A stretch of DNA of 64,000 nt from Notospermus geniculatus (Eukaryota > Nemertea > Pilidiophora > Heteronemertea > Lineidae): NCBI GenBank assembly GCA_002633025.1, contig NMRB01000003.1, positions 302,347 to 366,346 on the forward strand, given 5' to 3'. Position 1 is the first letter of the stretch. Every line of letters starts with the position of its first letter. The notes below the pieces were generated by a model that worked only from the letters and a program-made list of their open reading frames with translations, was not told where the DNA came from and did not search any database. The position numbers and the translations under genes are program-made. Shown here in pieces: positions 1 to 12,725 of the stretch.

Positions 1-170
1 TCTTGGATGAAAACCACATACTATACTACTCTTGCCCTTGTACAGGAACAAGGTACAAGGCATGCACCATGGCATACTGTCCCATGCGACGTACGGAGCA
101 GAGCCAGGGATAATATCCCATATGGCCCGGGCTGGATTTCGAACCCGGGACCCGCTGTTTGTTCAGAATA
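1..170 (-). mobile_element. tRNA-derived SINE, family S1, partial copy at window edge
   Basis: Read on the minus strand, this matches the complete copy at 62708-62990. Shared stretches include the reversed B-box region CGAACCCGGGACC near 139-151, the GTCCCATGCGAC segment near 90 and the ACAAGGTACAAGGCA segment near 48-62. The tRNA head beyond the B box is degenerate and no A box can be read. The 3' part of the SINE is missing or lies beyond the window edge. The match to the other copies is direct sequence evidence; the tRNA origin follows from the internal promoter layout of the full copy. Confidence 0.7.
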
Positions 171-2530
171 CCTCTTCTCTAGTGAAGTCACTCATTGTTC
201 CCATTGACTGACCATCTTGTTGGGAATACATACACGTGAATACAGACCTTTTGCCTTGATCTGTCTGAATGAATACGATTAATTTTGGTACCAATGCTTC
301 CTCACAATGCTACAAACATTCTTTCAAGCGACTGAAGTCTGTCATATCTGTGACACCCACAGATACGTGTGGAATAATCGTATTTTGTCCCATGAAACAT
401 AATCGCCTGTCTCCACATTTGAATTCGAGAACTCCACCGGTGTTATTGACATAACGATCCACTCGGCCTTGGTTGGAATCGTCATCAGCCTGTTTAGAAA
501 TCACATGAGCAAATCATTAGGTCTTTGAAGCTATAATGTAAATAGATAGATACGTGACTGCCGAGATGCTCAAATCTCATTTAGGTGCGAGTGCTAAAAA
601 TGTAAATAATGAAATCTGATGATTTTTCAGTTAAGTCCGAAATTCATTACATCGCCTTACTTAATTGCTTGATATGTTGCACTAAGGTGCTTAGTATTCA
701 AGGATGTTCGAATGGTTACTTGATCTTAAATTGTGCTTTGATGTGAAGATGCAAATATTTACTGCTCTGACAATTTCATTACTAGTGTTTGCTTTGTATG
801 TTAAGCCAATTGAACTCAGTTGGATAACTCCGTGGAAATGAACTTTGAGTATTAATTCAATAAGCTACTAATACTTCAGTACCTCATTCTTGATGACATA
901 TTGCAGGTGCTTTTGTTTCGAATTTCATTGAACTAACGTGAACAGTGGCAACGTTTCTTATCTCCGGCTGGTGGAACACATAGTTACCAATTGCTTTTCT
1001 GGAGATTGCTGATGGTTAATTGCTGAAGATTCTGGAGATGGCTGCTGGTTGAGGACATTCTTTATGTGACACCGGAAGACAGCAGCTCTCATTGACATTC
1101 GAGTTCTTCTCTTTAGAGACACCTTCTCCTAACTTTAAAATCCTCCAAAGTAAATATGATTTGAACAGTTTCATCACTTAGATCTCTTCCTTAAGCTTGT
1201 ACGATGTTGTATGACAATTCTCGAATCATACGTTGGTATTTTCAGATGAGTTTGTAAATATTTTATCACATAGAGATCTAGTTTCAGGCAAGTGATGACA
1301 TTTCACTTGCAGCCCTGTTGTTGGGAATATAGTATTTCCCGTAAAACACCAGCAAACATCACGTTGATCAAGCATCTGTGGATTGAATTATTCATGTTGT
1401 TTATTGGACTGGCCTTGGTATCTTATAGCTCAGCTCCAGGGAGCTATGCTTGTCTCATTACGTTTCGGAAAACACATATTGACCCTGTGATTTAGCAAGC
1501 TGAACCCCAGCCGATTGCCATCACAACCATGATAACTGAATCAATACCCAGTCCTTGAATCGTGATTTCTTTGAAAGTGACCGAATGATCACATTGGAGG
1601 CTTTGGTACTCATTAGGGTGCTAATGGGTTCATTGACATTACAGAGTACTTGTGAGGGACGAAAATAAATGAACTTTCCACTTGATTCAGAAAAAGTAAT
1701 GCATGAGATTCTTCATTTCGGTTCCACCGCACCGCAGGAAAGAGGGTCATTTGGAGCAGACGTGAAAGAAATACAACAGAACCCTAAATTTGTGTGTTTT
1801 CATTATGGTGCTAACACCAGAAAAAATATACCCTGTCGGGTATATTTCGTCTACTGCCCACCATTAGCAGCTTCCTTAGCTCGTTTGTTGCCTGTATTTG
1901 TGCCAAAAAATTCTAGGACCGAGTTATATTGCTCTGGTACTTCTAATCCACATAATTGACATTCCATACCACTGTAGTAGTCTTCCAGTTGAATTATTCA
2001 TATGTAGTAGGCTCCCAACCTTGGGATACAAGTACCGAACCAAATAAACCAGTGTTTATTGCCATTGGTTGAATTTACCGAGCGCCTAATATCAGTGGAT
2101 AGTATCAGATTGACGATAGTTAGGCTGATTCCCTATGCATTGATGTAGTTGCCGTACACCCACACTCTGCCTTTAGCCTCTTCGATCAATAAAGAAGTCA
2201 TCAGAAGAACATAAGCTAACAGCAAAGCCATCGGTGCTCTCTGATTCTGAATTAACTGACATTGCACCATTAGTAACCGAAATCTTTGCTCCTTATCAAG
2301 AACTTACCGAGGTGACATGATCTCTAAGTAGCAATGCGATGATTAGTGCACTTATGGCTTGAAGTTTGAAGGTCAAACGTGTTGAGGGCTTTATTAAGAA
2401 GCATTACAGTTAAAGTGTTCAGTTCTAGAGGAAAAATGTATTGGCAAGGTTTCACATTTACTGGTGTGCACTTGTAAGAGGAGGATGTAGCCTGTGGATA
2501 AAATTGGTAGAATAGTAAAAGATGTGTCAG
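171..2530. other. unassigned non-coding stretch
   Basis: I see no recognisable gene, RNA or repeat here. Open frames are short (longest 96 codons, 1669-1959 +) and resemble nothing I know. The stretch is AT-rich and fits intergenic or intronic DNA. Confidence 0.5.
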
Positions 2531-2568
2531 CCATTACTTGTGGCAAGTACCATTACTTGTGGCAAGTA
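2531..2568. repeat. 19-bp tandem duplication, two perfect units
   Basis: The unit CCATTACTTGTGGCAAGTA occurs twice in a row without mismatch (2531-2549 and 2550-2568). This is a simple recent duplication of the slippage type. Confidence 0.9.
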
Positions 2569-2605
2569 AAAAGTTGGGTTTTCCAGAATTATATTGAGAC
2601 ATTGT

Positions 2606-2876
2606 ATTTGTATGTTCCCATCAGGGCCGAAGCCATAGCGTTATTGGCCCTGGTAAGTATGGTAGTGACCATCTCTAGCTCGTCATGTTCCTTACTTGGA
2701 CATTTTACTTGCCCTTGCTAAGACATAAGGTACATGTACAAGGCACCACAGCTTCTTTCCCCATGCAATGGACTGAAGAACAAGGCCATAATACATGGCC
2801 ATATCGTACGGGATTTGAACCTGGCGCCTGCCGCTTACTAAGTGGACGTGATAACCACTCGGCTATCAGGGTTCTT
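2606..2876 (-). mobile_element. tRNA-derived SINE, family S1, nearly full length
   Basis: On the minus strand this starts with a tRNA-like head. The plus-strand segment near 2840-2870 reads GTGGACGTGATAACCACTCG, the reverse of an A box of the TAGTGGTTATCACG type. The segment near 2810-2822 reads GGGATTTGAACCTGG, the reverse of a B box with changes. The body and tail align with the copy at 62708-62990, including GGACTGAAGA, CAAGGCACCAC and GAAGCCATAGC. The divergence and the AACCTGG change indicate an older copy. Clear target duplications were not found. Confidence 0.85.
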
Positions 2877-5800
2877 CTACTGAGGTGGTGACTTCGATTC
2901 CAAGTCGCAATACTCCGTATGTCAAAATGATGGAGAATATCACTGTGCTAAAGCGGCTTTTCTCTGGGGATGTTGAGCTTGACTGACGGCGATAACGACG
3001 GAAACCTGGAACACACGCTGCGCTGAAAAAGAAACAGAGAGAAATTAGACTACGTGTTCCGAAAAGGGCACTGCCTTGACGAAGTAAAAGTCAAAAAGGC
3101 GAGGCATAAAGAAGACTTGTTTGGAAACAAGTATTGTATCTAAGTCATAATGTCAAAGTTACCTTTTTCTTTAGGGCAAAGAACTTTTCTGCTACCGAAT
3201 CACAATCGATTAGGTAGAGTACGTAGTGGCCTTGGACAGTTTGACCAATGGTAGAAAGGACAACACATATATTATTCATTCCATCAGGAGATAGAATTGC
3301 CCAGTAAACATGACAAGCTGAAACAGAACCCTCGGGCCATCGGCAACTTTTCCATTACTACTTTTCAATTTCATGGATGTCATGACGGTGATCATACAGT
3401 GGCCTCTAGGGACACCATAACCCTTCAACCCTCAGTATACCAATGTTTTGACATGACAGGTGGTGAAATTGAATATCGCTAGTTGCCCAAACTGATCACA
3501 CTCATCATGCTCATTGTGATTATATGTTCTGCATGTCAAACTCTAACTGTTTGTGCACTTGACATGCCCTTCCACCGCCTTGTGCATGTATGTGTGTACG
3601 TACATGCATGACATGTGCATGTATGTGTCTTTTTCTCAACACTGTACCTCGGCTGTGGATGATTAAATACCCTAGCATAGCCCTATACGCCCAGTGTTCC
3701 CTCCATGAGATAAAGTTTCTTGAAGGATAATGTCAGCGTCTTTAAGAATACGATGTTGGAATTTTATTACCATTTCAAACTTTGTATCTTTTAGCATCCA
3801 TACTCATCGCAACAAGTCACTTCCAGATTTTAATTTCACCACTCCCAATTTATCCCTCTACCCTACACGCCCACTGGAATTTCATTTAATTACCTCTATC
3901 ATGTATGGAAGTGAAAGTGTCCTAGTTGACATCGAGTTTTCACTTTACTCTCTAATGATGTGTCACTCTTGATATTTGCAGATATAGCAATGTATATGTG
4001 GCATATGGTCCGCGCAGTATAGCATTTCACTGATGGAGCAAGTACGAAGCACTTGAGGAGCTCTCTCGCTCATGGAACTATCTTTGATCCTCTTCATAAC
4101 AGAATGACTAATGCTTCTTAAAAGCTTCCCTTGCTGACAAAAGAATCATAAGAGGGTGGAAGCCCATACACGTTACTTACTGTTATATGAATGGTGCTTG
4201 TCTTCTCTAAGCTTCGTAAAAAAACATGGCATGATTTCTGGTGATTCTTCAAAACAAATGTGCTATCTGTTGATGGTTGGCATGGATTCGATCTCCATCT
4301 ACATGTAAGATTATCGCTAAGAAAAAAGACAGCCCTGGTGGGTGTACTTTTGTTACAATTTCATTATACACCGATCAGCAGCGTCCAACATAAGGTACAG
4401 CCTGCAAGTGAAAGCTGTAATTTTACTTTTCTAAACAAAAAGGTCAAAGTAAGTCTGGAGCGTTTCGATTCATGTCTTCATTCCTAATCAGCTTATCAAA
4501 AGTCATCGTGTAGTTCCATGCTACCTGTTTTTACCACCATACTTGAATTCTGAATGGCTTAACCTTATGGAAGTGTTCAGGCTTTTTCATCTCAATGTAG
4601 CCTACTTGAGTATAAGTACAACTAGGACAAGTACAGCGACAACTTTGAAAGGGCTTAAAGTAGACCTCACCCCTGACATTTATGCAGTCCTTTGTATAGT
4701 GATGCTTCTTTGTCTGTCTGTGAGATACGTGTCTGTCTCATGAAGCTTTGCCATTTTGTTTTCTGACTTTGTAATGCTGCCTGTGTTATCATATTTTGAC
4801 GCATGCATGCAAAATTGTGCGTTCTAGCAAAAATGTCTATTTTTGGTTCCAGTCACACTTCACACAAATCACACATACATGTACATTGATTCTCGTGTAA
4901 AGTTAAACTGATGCAGAACATGTTCGAGTTTCATATGTTGTCGTTGAATCCTAAAAGGAAATCCATATTGCAGCCTTCATAATTCTCAATCCATCATTGC
5001 GACTAACTGTCAACCCTAGAACTACCAGAACCCATAGAAGACTTTCAGTTGCAACTTCAGTTCCCTTAAGAGGTCTGACCTCAGGGTCAGATTGCATTGG
5101 AGTGGCTTCAAAACATATCATTGTCGGTGGATCCATGTAATTAGTTCATTTTTAAGCACAATCCCATATCCAGGAATGAGAACCGAATATTGAGCTACTT
5201 GTACTTGGCACAGTTTCTGGAAAGCGTATATGATGTTTCGGAAGTTGGAACCAACCAAATAGTACAAACATTTCCTTGGAGTATTTCACCTCAAGGAACC
5301 GCAAGTCGTTAATGAGGTTCTTCTGCCAGCGTGACTCTTTTTTGACTGAGTCGATCAGTAAAACGCAAATCAGATGTCCGCTTTGTGTAATGAAGACAAC
5401 TCATGTGGGAGAGAATGAACACGATTGTCCTTGAATCTAATGGTAATGAATCTACTGGCAGCAGTATTAAAGATTAATTAAGAGCCATTATAGCACACTG
5501 CTGCTGCAACAACAACAAAGCTATCAGCTATTTCGCCATTGTCACTACTAAGAATAGAAAAAATGCACCACTCTTAAAAAGTCCGTCCTCAAAAACAGAG
5601 TCATAAAGTGTCTCCCTGCCAACCATCTCGTACATGTCGTACTAAGGCGTTAGGAGGTTTTAAAGCATGAACATCAAAAAACTTTCATTCCATGTTTCGG
5701 GATATAATTGGGAGTTGCAGCTCACTTATTGCTTGTTTTCTATATGAAAAACTCTCCCATTATTCATGTTCTTGGAAAGTAATTTGAAATTAGTTGTTGT

Positions 5801-7660
5801 AGCTCGTATTGTTTACACAGTCACTTACGAAACTGATGTGAGAAGCGGCAGTTAGATTGGGTTCATCCTCAATGGAATAGTCTTCAGTAGACAAAGTTGA
5901 ATTATTTGACACCAATTAACAGAAGGAATGATAGTAAAAAGCCTCACAGACAGTGATAATTGGTATGGAATCATTATTGAGAGTTGAGTCTGGTAATGTC
6001 CTTGTTTGTTCTGCCTGGCTTGTATATTGGTGTTTTGTTAGGATACTCATTGCAGTCATTAAGTTTCCCACAATCCCTGTACTTCACCACTCAGGCATCA
6101 ACGAAGAAGGTAGAAATGGACAGCTTGGGGGTTATAGGAAGACGATGCATATACTCCACGTCTATTTCACAATCATCGAGTGGAACGTGGTTCAGGAGAT
6201 CGAAGAAATGGACGAAAACGACGAAGGAATACTTCTTCGGTTTTATTTACATAATACTAGTAGTTGTTTTACACAAAAATAGAAAGTACCTGCATATACA
6301 ACATTATAACAAATACAAATACATGTAGCCTATACAGTCACGAAAATGAAAAGAACAAGTTCTCAGAGCAGTAAGGAGGCGGAAGGGGAAAGAGAGAGAA
6401 GCAAAAAAATAGGGACCGCTCATGGGTTGTACAAGTCCAACCCCCAGAAGACCGAGTGAAGAATGATCAAATACCGGCCACACGTGGTATTAACTTATGT
6501 AACGATCATTGTAACCCAGGCACATTCGTTACTCAATCAATGCCATGGGCATGGACAAAAAGCCGAGGAAGGCGCATGACATAACATATAAGCGTGTTCA
6601 GTGTTGTATTGTAAAGTGGGTGTACACATGTATTGAGAAATTCGACGAAAGAATACTAAAGGTATCGCAAACATCGATGGCCAAAATCAACAGGATTGAA
6701 GCCAGCCTGACACAGCTGAATCGGTCTTCACATTTCTGAGCTGACCCCTACAAGGTCAAATCCCAATTGACTCGGGATATTCCCAGTGTGTTTCTGGACA
6801 AGGCACATTCCCTGGATTCCTCAGTACATGCTGCTGTGAATGAGTAACCGTAGATTTCGAAGCTGCCTGCCAATGTGAACCCGTTAATAGTGTCCACTTT
6901 ATCGACAAATTGTTCAAACTGGTGAAGAAACCGTTTATTTAATGTTCCCTAGTGGCCAGATTGAAGGGCCCTGCCATTGATGGGCTCTGGCAGTTCGACT
7001 ATAGGGAGATTATGAATGCCAATATTCATCTTAATCACGACTGGAGGCTTGAACTCTACTGTGTGAACTTTTTATGATTCGTAAAACGGCGAATTGATCA
7101 GATCGGAGGTGCTTTTCCCTGCAGAAATCACTGCTCTTATGCAAGAACTGATCGTGAATATACTGAGGACAACAGCAAGCAAGACAAGGATGAAGCTGTG
7201 GTCCTTATTTCAAACGAATTTAAACCAAATCATTGCAAATGGTCCATTAACCAGACGTTTTGATTACATTCTGATAGAGTCGTGATCATGCCAATTCCAA
7301 ACGCGAATAGCTCAATCTCTTTTAATGATTCTACACGAACTGAATTCCAAGGAATATTTTCAACTGTGTTTTGCACGAGTTGCGGGGATAATTCTTTTCA
7401 CGAGGATTTCTGTAGACATTATGAATCACAATGTCATCCGTCGGTTAATTGCTGTCATCAAGGTGGAAAACCTGCCTCGCGGAAATTGAAATAATTAAAA
7501 GTTTTGAAACTCATCACGAAATTCGTTCATAACTTCTAATTGAACTCAATCATGTTGCAGGGGTTTATCAGTAAATGTAACGTGTCTTATCATTTTTTCT
7601 TAGTTTGCCTTCTTTTCAAATCGTAAAGCTTTCAAACAGAAGAGATTTCCGTCCTTTTTT
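2877..7660. other. unassigned non-coding stretch
   Basis: No recognisable gene or repeat was seen. Two overlapping frames at 5953-6282 and 5984-6328 (109 and 114 codons) are open on the plus strand. They include a hydrophobic segment but match no family I know, and neither stands out from chance. A short TG/TACATG-rich patch lies near 3585-3630. Confidence 0.45.
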
Positions 7661-8103
7661 GAATGCAGTTGTATTTTTTTGCAGTAACGCCGATGGTGTG
7701 CCTCCAGGCGTTGTTACCATGCTGCCTGTGAGGAGCGTGTCTGATGCTCAAGAAATTCATTGTAACCTTGAGTTTATCTACTGTTTACAGTATGGTGTAT
7801 GACACGTTGATGGCGGGAGGCCGTGGAGTATTTCCCTGCACGTGCCTCTGGTGATAAAAACCTCTCACTAACCTAACCAATTTTGATATAATGCCGTAGG
7901 TTCATCAGAGACATACGACCTCAATTGATTCCACCATCTTTAATTCTGCCACGAAATCTGTTGGACTCGGTAAAAGAGAATTTTATGTGGCTCAGTTATG
8001 GGTTTATGATGTCTTTATAGATTATGGGTTTACTCAGAAAGTGAATTCGGAATACTTTGCCATGGAGTGGGTGATTTGGGTAGCCAAGATTGTCTCATGA
8101 TTT
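7661..8103. repeat. repeat block R1, first copy, ending at a single N
   Basis: This matches 8389-8841 almost base for base (443 versus 453 bp). The second copy has a 9-base duplication (CATGTAGGT region) and one extra T in a T run. The copy stops exactly at the N at 8104. Sequence upstream of the two copies is unrelated, so one copy carries an insertion or breakpoint at its left edge. This is probably the other haplotype rather than a true duplication. Confidence 0.85.
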
Positions 8104-8104
8104 N
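8104..8104. other. single-N contig junction
   Basis: One N sits at the end of the first copy of repeat R1 and is followed by unrelated sequence. The same pattern occurs at 10740, 24023, 38656 and 56757. Confidence 0.75.
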
Positions 8105-8388
8105 GTAGGGGGCGCTTTGTACAAACCACATAAGTTCCCTTCCTCTCTGTAACTTCTGAACGACTGAAAATTTTGGGTTGATATTTGGTGGAGGGATGTA
8201 TCATGGGCCAACGGTGTGTCGCGTCAAAGAATCGACCAAATCTGATTTCCCACTTTGCCACCAGGGGGCCAAAAAGCCGAATCATATAAACTGTGATTGT
8301 GCCATTAATACTGAACGGAATCTTCAAAATACAGGCCCGTCGAACTTGCACCCGGGGCGACGGGGGACGTTCAATGCTGTGCTTGTTT
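8105..8388. other. sequence present in only one of the two R1 contexts
   Basis: These 284 bp separate the N at 8104 from the second R1 copy and have no counterpart upstream of the first copy. They may be the end of an inserted repeat in one haplotype. No coding or tRNA-like signal was seen. Confidence 0.4.
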
Positions 8389-8841
8389 GAATGCAGTTGT
8401 ATTTTTTTTGCAGTAACGCCGATGGTGTACCTCCAGGCGTTGTTACCATGCTGCCTGTGACGAGTGTGTCTGATGCTCAAGAAATTCATTGTAACCTTGA
8501 GTTTATCTACTGTTTACAGTATGGTGTATGACACGTTGATGGCGGGAGGCCGTGGAGTATTTCCCTGCACGTGCCTCTGGTGATAAAAACCTCTCACTAA
8601 CCTAACCAATTTTGATATAATGCCGTAGGTCATGTAGGTTCATCAGAAACATACGACCCCAATTGATTCCACCATCTTTAATTCTGCCACGAAATCTGTT
8701 GGACTCGGTAAAAGAGAATTTTATGTGGCTCAGTTATGGGTTTATGATGTCTTTATAGATTATGGGTTTACTCAGAAAGTGAATTCGGAATACTTTGCCA
8801 TGGAGTGGGTGATTTGGGTAGCCAAGATTGTCTCATGATTT
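8389..8841. repeat. repeat block R1, second copy
   Basis: See 7661-8103. The match starts at GAATGCAGTTGTATTTTTTT and ends at TCTCATGATTT, after which the sequence continues without a gap. Confidence 0.85.
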
Positions 8842-9373
8842 CCCCAATGGTAATCAGTTATGATGCCCTATAGTGACGTAGTCTCCTTTATTGCAAGATC
8901 AAAGAGGACTGGACGACTACCATAAATACTGGAGGCATTCCACTAATCCTTGAAGTGATTCAAATGATATTTATTGTTCTACGTACAGCATGGCGTCTAA
9001 TGAGCAGGATGGATCAGCCTTGTCCATGGTGTAACACCAACGAGATGCACCGTTGCACATCCAGAAGCATATCTTACAGCACTCGTTCTTTCGGTGCTTG
9101 CTGGGCAGGGTTTCTGCCAGAAATATTTTTGAGGGTATGCATTTCTTCAAAATCAGCAAAGCCCTTTTCTGTTCCTGAGTACCCTGAGTACCCTCTGGCG
9201 GAAACACTGACTGGGGTACATCGATGGCAAAACTAACTGTGGCTTTCTGATTATTTGATGGGGCTTTGTTGACCACCAGTAAGGCTTGCCGGTTTTCTTT
9301 CTTTCGTGGAGACTGGCTTTAATGGCTGAAATCGTGTTGATTTGAGTGGGATGTTATCCACGTGTTGCATCTC
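8842..9373. other. unassigned non-coding stretch
   Basis: There is a short open frame on each strand (93 codons at 8955-9236 + and 101 codons at 8971-9276 -). They overlap and neither is recognisable. Nothing else was seen. Confidence 0.4.
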
Positions 9374-9690
9374 ACAATGTCATTGTTCCTTTTTATGAAG
9401 TGCAGCCAGGAACGAGTAATAGCCAAAAGATAGAATTGTCCACCTTTCAATTAATGCTTTCCCCGTCCATTGCAAGACATTCCAATTCACTTCTTTATCA
9501 CATTCCTATCAGTAACACCACCTATCCGAAATGAACGGGAAGTACAATGAAGTAGAGCGATAGTTACCACCTGCATTAAAGGTATACAAAGCCAAGCTGC
9601 CGATGATCAACTTTTTGCATGAATCGTGTGATGTACTGCCCCATTATATGTCTCTGTTGATACGAAGCTGCGAAATGGAAACCATCACGT
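9374..9690. repeat. repeat block R2a, copy next to the empty insertion site
   Basis: This matches 10996-11301, which lacks 11 bases near 9467 (TCCATTGCAAG). In this copy the sequence runs through ACGT at 9687-9690 straight into block R2b. In the other copy a 2.3-kb insertion separates the two. Confidence 0.9.
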
Positions 9691-10739
9691 TAACGTTTCA
9701 TGCTCTCTAATCGAATTTTATTGCCACGCTAATTATAGGACATAGCTGACTATGATTTTCGCCATTTCGTTGACAGCAGATGCACCAATAAGTTTTCCCA
9801 TGGTATCGCCTACAGTCTGTTCGACTGTTTCGTTATTTGAACTCACCCAGACTTAAGTTGTCAACACTCAAAGATGGACCACACCTGGAAAAGCTGTGAT
9901 GCTAATCTTCCTGTCTTTTAAAGAACTGGTGATGATTGGCTGATGATGATACATAAGGAACGCGTGGATGCAACCCACGTTGTGCACATATGGCCCATTT
10001 CATTAATTTTGTGGCTACGACGAAGCGTGGCACACAGACTTTTTTACAATCAGGTAAAAAATGATGAATGATACACAGTCACTTGGCATATTTGGTTTGT
10101 ACAAACAGATGCTGAATAACATAAATTTTGCGAAGAAAAGAATCGATGGTGAAAAACGCAGCTGTGTGGTGAATTCTTCTCATAGATAGAAAAAAAGTCA
10201 AAGCAATTTCCCACATGTCACAATCTTCACAGTCAATACATGTCAATATCGAGCTCCTGTTTCTAGCCTTCTCAATATCATGCAGACATGCCGACAGTGC
10301 TTCCACATGATCTGCAAACTCGTGAACTTGCTTCTTTGCCAAGAATTTTTTTGTTTAGGAAAAAATGGTGATTAGGTAGATTTATCTACCTTTAATTGGA
10401 ACAGAGGTGCTCTGTCGTCACTGGTACTCTGACTCTAAAGTTTCCCATGCTCCCCTGTGTGCCCCGACGGAATTCCATCCCGGCAGTTTAAATCAAGGAG
10501 AAGATTTTTCTCGGATAACTGAATCTACCTTCTGGCCTTCATCAGTGCAAATGGCTTTTAAACCTATGAATCTGGGGAAAAGCTAATGTGTTTAATGTTG
10601 CAAAAAAGTGGACAAAGTTATCTGTTAACTTATCTCTAGGTGGGTAAATTTTTCTTGTTAATGTAGGAGGGTGCACCCTGGATTGGGCCGAGTTACTTGT
10701 CGACAATTTTTACGTCCATCTCATTTGATAAAAACAGGT
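9687..10739. repeat. repeat block R2b, first copy, ending at a single N
   Basis: This matches 13619-14666 with few differences (1,053 versus 1,048 bp). It ends in AACAGGT immediately before the N at 10740, while the second copy continues past that point. It contains a minus-strand open frame (10079-10342) that is also partly open in the second copy. That frame has no recognisable family, and its C-terminal part differs between copies through a one-base indel. Confidence 0.9.
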
Positions 10740-10740
10740 N
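10740..10740. other. single-N contig junction
   Basis: This N stands where the first copy of block R2b breaks off. The next 255 bp are unrelated, and block R2a then starts again. Confidence 0.75.
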
Positions 10741-10995
10741 ATATTTGGGTTCCTTGGGGTCACATTCCTATCTGCCAGTAATACATTTATGGGGTCTAAC
10801 ACGCACCGTTTAAGAGATATTGGCCAAAAACGGACTCATTGGCGGCCATATGTAATTTATGCAAATTAGGGTACTTAGGGTCGTCCGATTTTGGCCTAAA
10901 ATGATATGTGCTATCAGAGTAACCCCCTGAACCAGAATCTGCAAGAAAAAATTCTCTTGCAATTTTGTCTAGGTTTTTCGTAATTCTACTGGACT
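10741..10995. other. sequence present in only one of the two R2 contexts
   Basis: This lies between the N and the second R2a copy. It has no counterpart upstream of the first R2a copy, where the sequence is different up to 9373. It may be the end of an inserted repeat. No coding signal was seen. Confidence 0.4.
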
Positions 10996-11301
10996 ACAAT
11001 GTCATTGTTCCTTTTTATGAAGTGCAGTCAGGAACGAGTAATAGCCAAAAGATAGAATTGTCCACCTTTCAATTAATGCTTTCCCCGACATTCCAGTTCA
11101 CTTCTTTATCACATTCCTATCAGTAACACCACCTATCCGAAATGAACTGGAAGTACAATGAAGTAGAGCGATAGTTACCACCTGCATTAAAGGTATACAA
11201 AGCCAAGCTGCCGATGATCAACTTTTTGCACGAATCGTGTGATGTACTGCCCCATTATATGTCTCTGTTGATACGAAGCTGCGAAATGGAAACCATCACG
11301 T
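10996..11301. repeat. repeat block R2a, copy next to the filled insertion site
   Basis: This is the counterpart of 9374-9690. It ends with ACGT at 11298-11301, the left target duplication of the element at 11302-13618. Confidence 0.9.
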
Positions 11302-11689
11302 CAGTCCTACCTAAAATCCATGGTAAACATTCAGCCAGCGCTCATTTGAGCTCTGCATCTGGCACTGATTATGGTGAAGTGAGGTCAGGCTCGTAAACCC
11401 AGCCACATGTAGGTCAGCTGAAGTGGTGCAGATGATGCTCTGCTATGCTGCAGTGCGTTTGTGTGCATCTTTTTGCTTGGGTACCAAATTAACCCTTGCC
11501 TTCATCATAGTTGTTGAAGGATATAACCTTCGTTTTGTTGTTGACATCAGAATCGGTGACTTCAACCCTTTCCAACAAAAAAAGGAGCTTTACCTTCAAA
11601 ATGGATTAGTTTTGGTTGTGTCGTAAATATATTTGACGTCATATATAATTTAAATCCTAAATCCATTGTCAATCAGCAATATTAGCCGT

Positions 11690-11881
11690 GGTTACACCTG
11701 TCTGAAAAAGCCCGGACTTTTTGAAGCCCGGGTCTGAAATAAGCCCGGGCTTTTTGAGAATGTATGCGGCATGTATGGGACGAAAAGCCCGGGCTTTATT
11801 TAGACACGGCGATTCACAGGGGTAAACGCAAAAAGCCCGGGCTGAACCCGGACTCAGCCCGGACTTTTATGTAGTGTAACC
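11690..11881. mobile_element. palindromic element with repeated CCCGGG motifs
   Basis: The two ends are inverted: GGTTACAC at 11690 and GTGTAACC ending at 11881. Between them, AGCCCGG-type motifs occur seven times in both orientations, several as AGCCCGGGCTTT, so the strand can fold in more than one way. Ends of this type with no coding capacity fit a MITE-like element. No clear target duplication was found and the family is unknown to me. It lies within the 2.3-kb insertion. Confidence 0.65.
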
Positions 11882-11932
11882 TAGGTAATTATCTCTGTGC
11901 CAATCCAGAGTGCCATTTCCGTTAAAGTCAAT

Positions 11933-12051
11933 GGGCCGTATTCTAGAACGTTCCTTAACATTAAGGTCCACCTTAAATCTATTGTTCTCGATGGTTTTAC
12001 AATAGACTTAAGGTCGACCTTAACACTAAGGAACGTTCTAGAATACGGGCC
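11933..12051. mobile_element. 119-bp palindromic MITE (GGGCCGTAT family)
   Basis: The left arm starts GGGCCGTATTCTAGAACG. The reversed right arm starts GGCCCGTATTCTAGAACG. The arms continue through CTTAA and AAGGTC motifs to ACAATAGA/TCTATTGT, leaving a short centre near 11986-11998. It has no coding capacity. The first nine bases match the ends of the element at 26869-26981, which suggests a shared family or superfamily. Confidence 0.75.
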
Positions 12052-12725
12052 ACTACTTTCAAGTCCATTTTGGCGATCACTGTGATTCAACCCTTTCACG
12101 ATCAAGACTGGGATGTGCCCTACCCCACCACCTTTTGTTCATAAGTCAGTTATTACTGGTCTGTTCAGGCTGAAACCACGCCCAAATGAAAGAGAATTAA
12201 ATTTTAGACAAGTTGAGTGCCTTTACCTCCTCTCTAGCGAAACTGAAGGTGAAGGCGTTTTTATTCAAAAATCGAGCAAAACTACATGTGCTTTTGAATT
12301 GGCTCTCTCACTGGGACCGTAAGGTATTGTCCGAAAGGGTTTTTGCCATAGGGCCTCTTGTTCAGTTGGCACTCCCCATCCCAGGGAAAAGTTTGAGGAA
12401 ATTAGTTGTAGAACACGGCTGAGCGCGAACGTCATGTCACAGAGGGCGTCACTGGTGATCTAAATACCAAGCGCGGTCTTGTCTATGTTGAAACATTGCT
12501 TTGAAATCATGCGTGGTTAGGAATAACCGTAAAATTACTGGACTCATGTCAGACCCCTGCAAAGACCCCTGTTTTTTTCCAATAATGGCCGGCCGTCAAA
12601 GGGTTAAAAGAGATTTGGTTCGTGGATATCAAAATATCTTTTGTATCTGTACCGTGTCTCTCCACGCTTTCAAAGGCAAGAGAAAAAATATATCAGGGTA
12701 ACATTATCCCGGAAAATTATAGCCT

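Noticed and set aside
8034-8489. 151-codon minus-strand frame, the longest in the window
   Set aside because: It runs through the N at 8104 and across a probable haplotype join, so it is not a real continuous frame.
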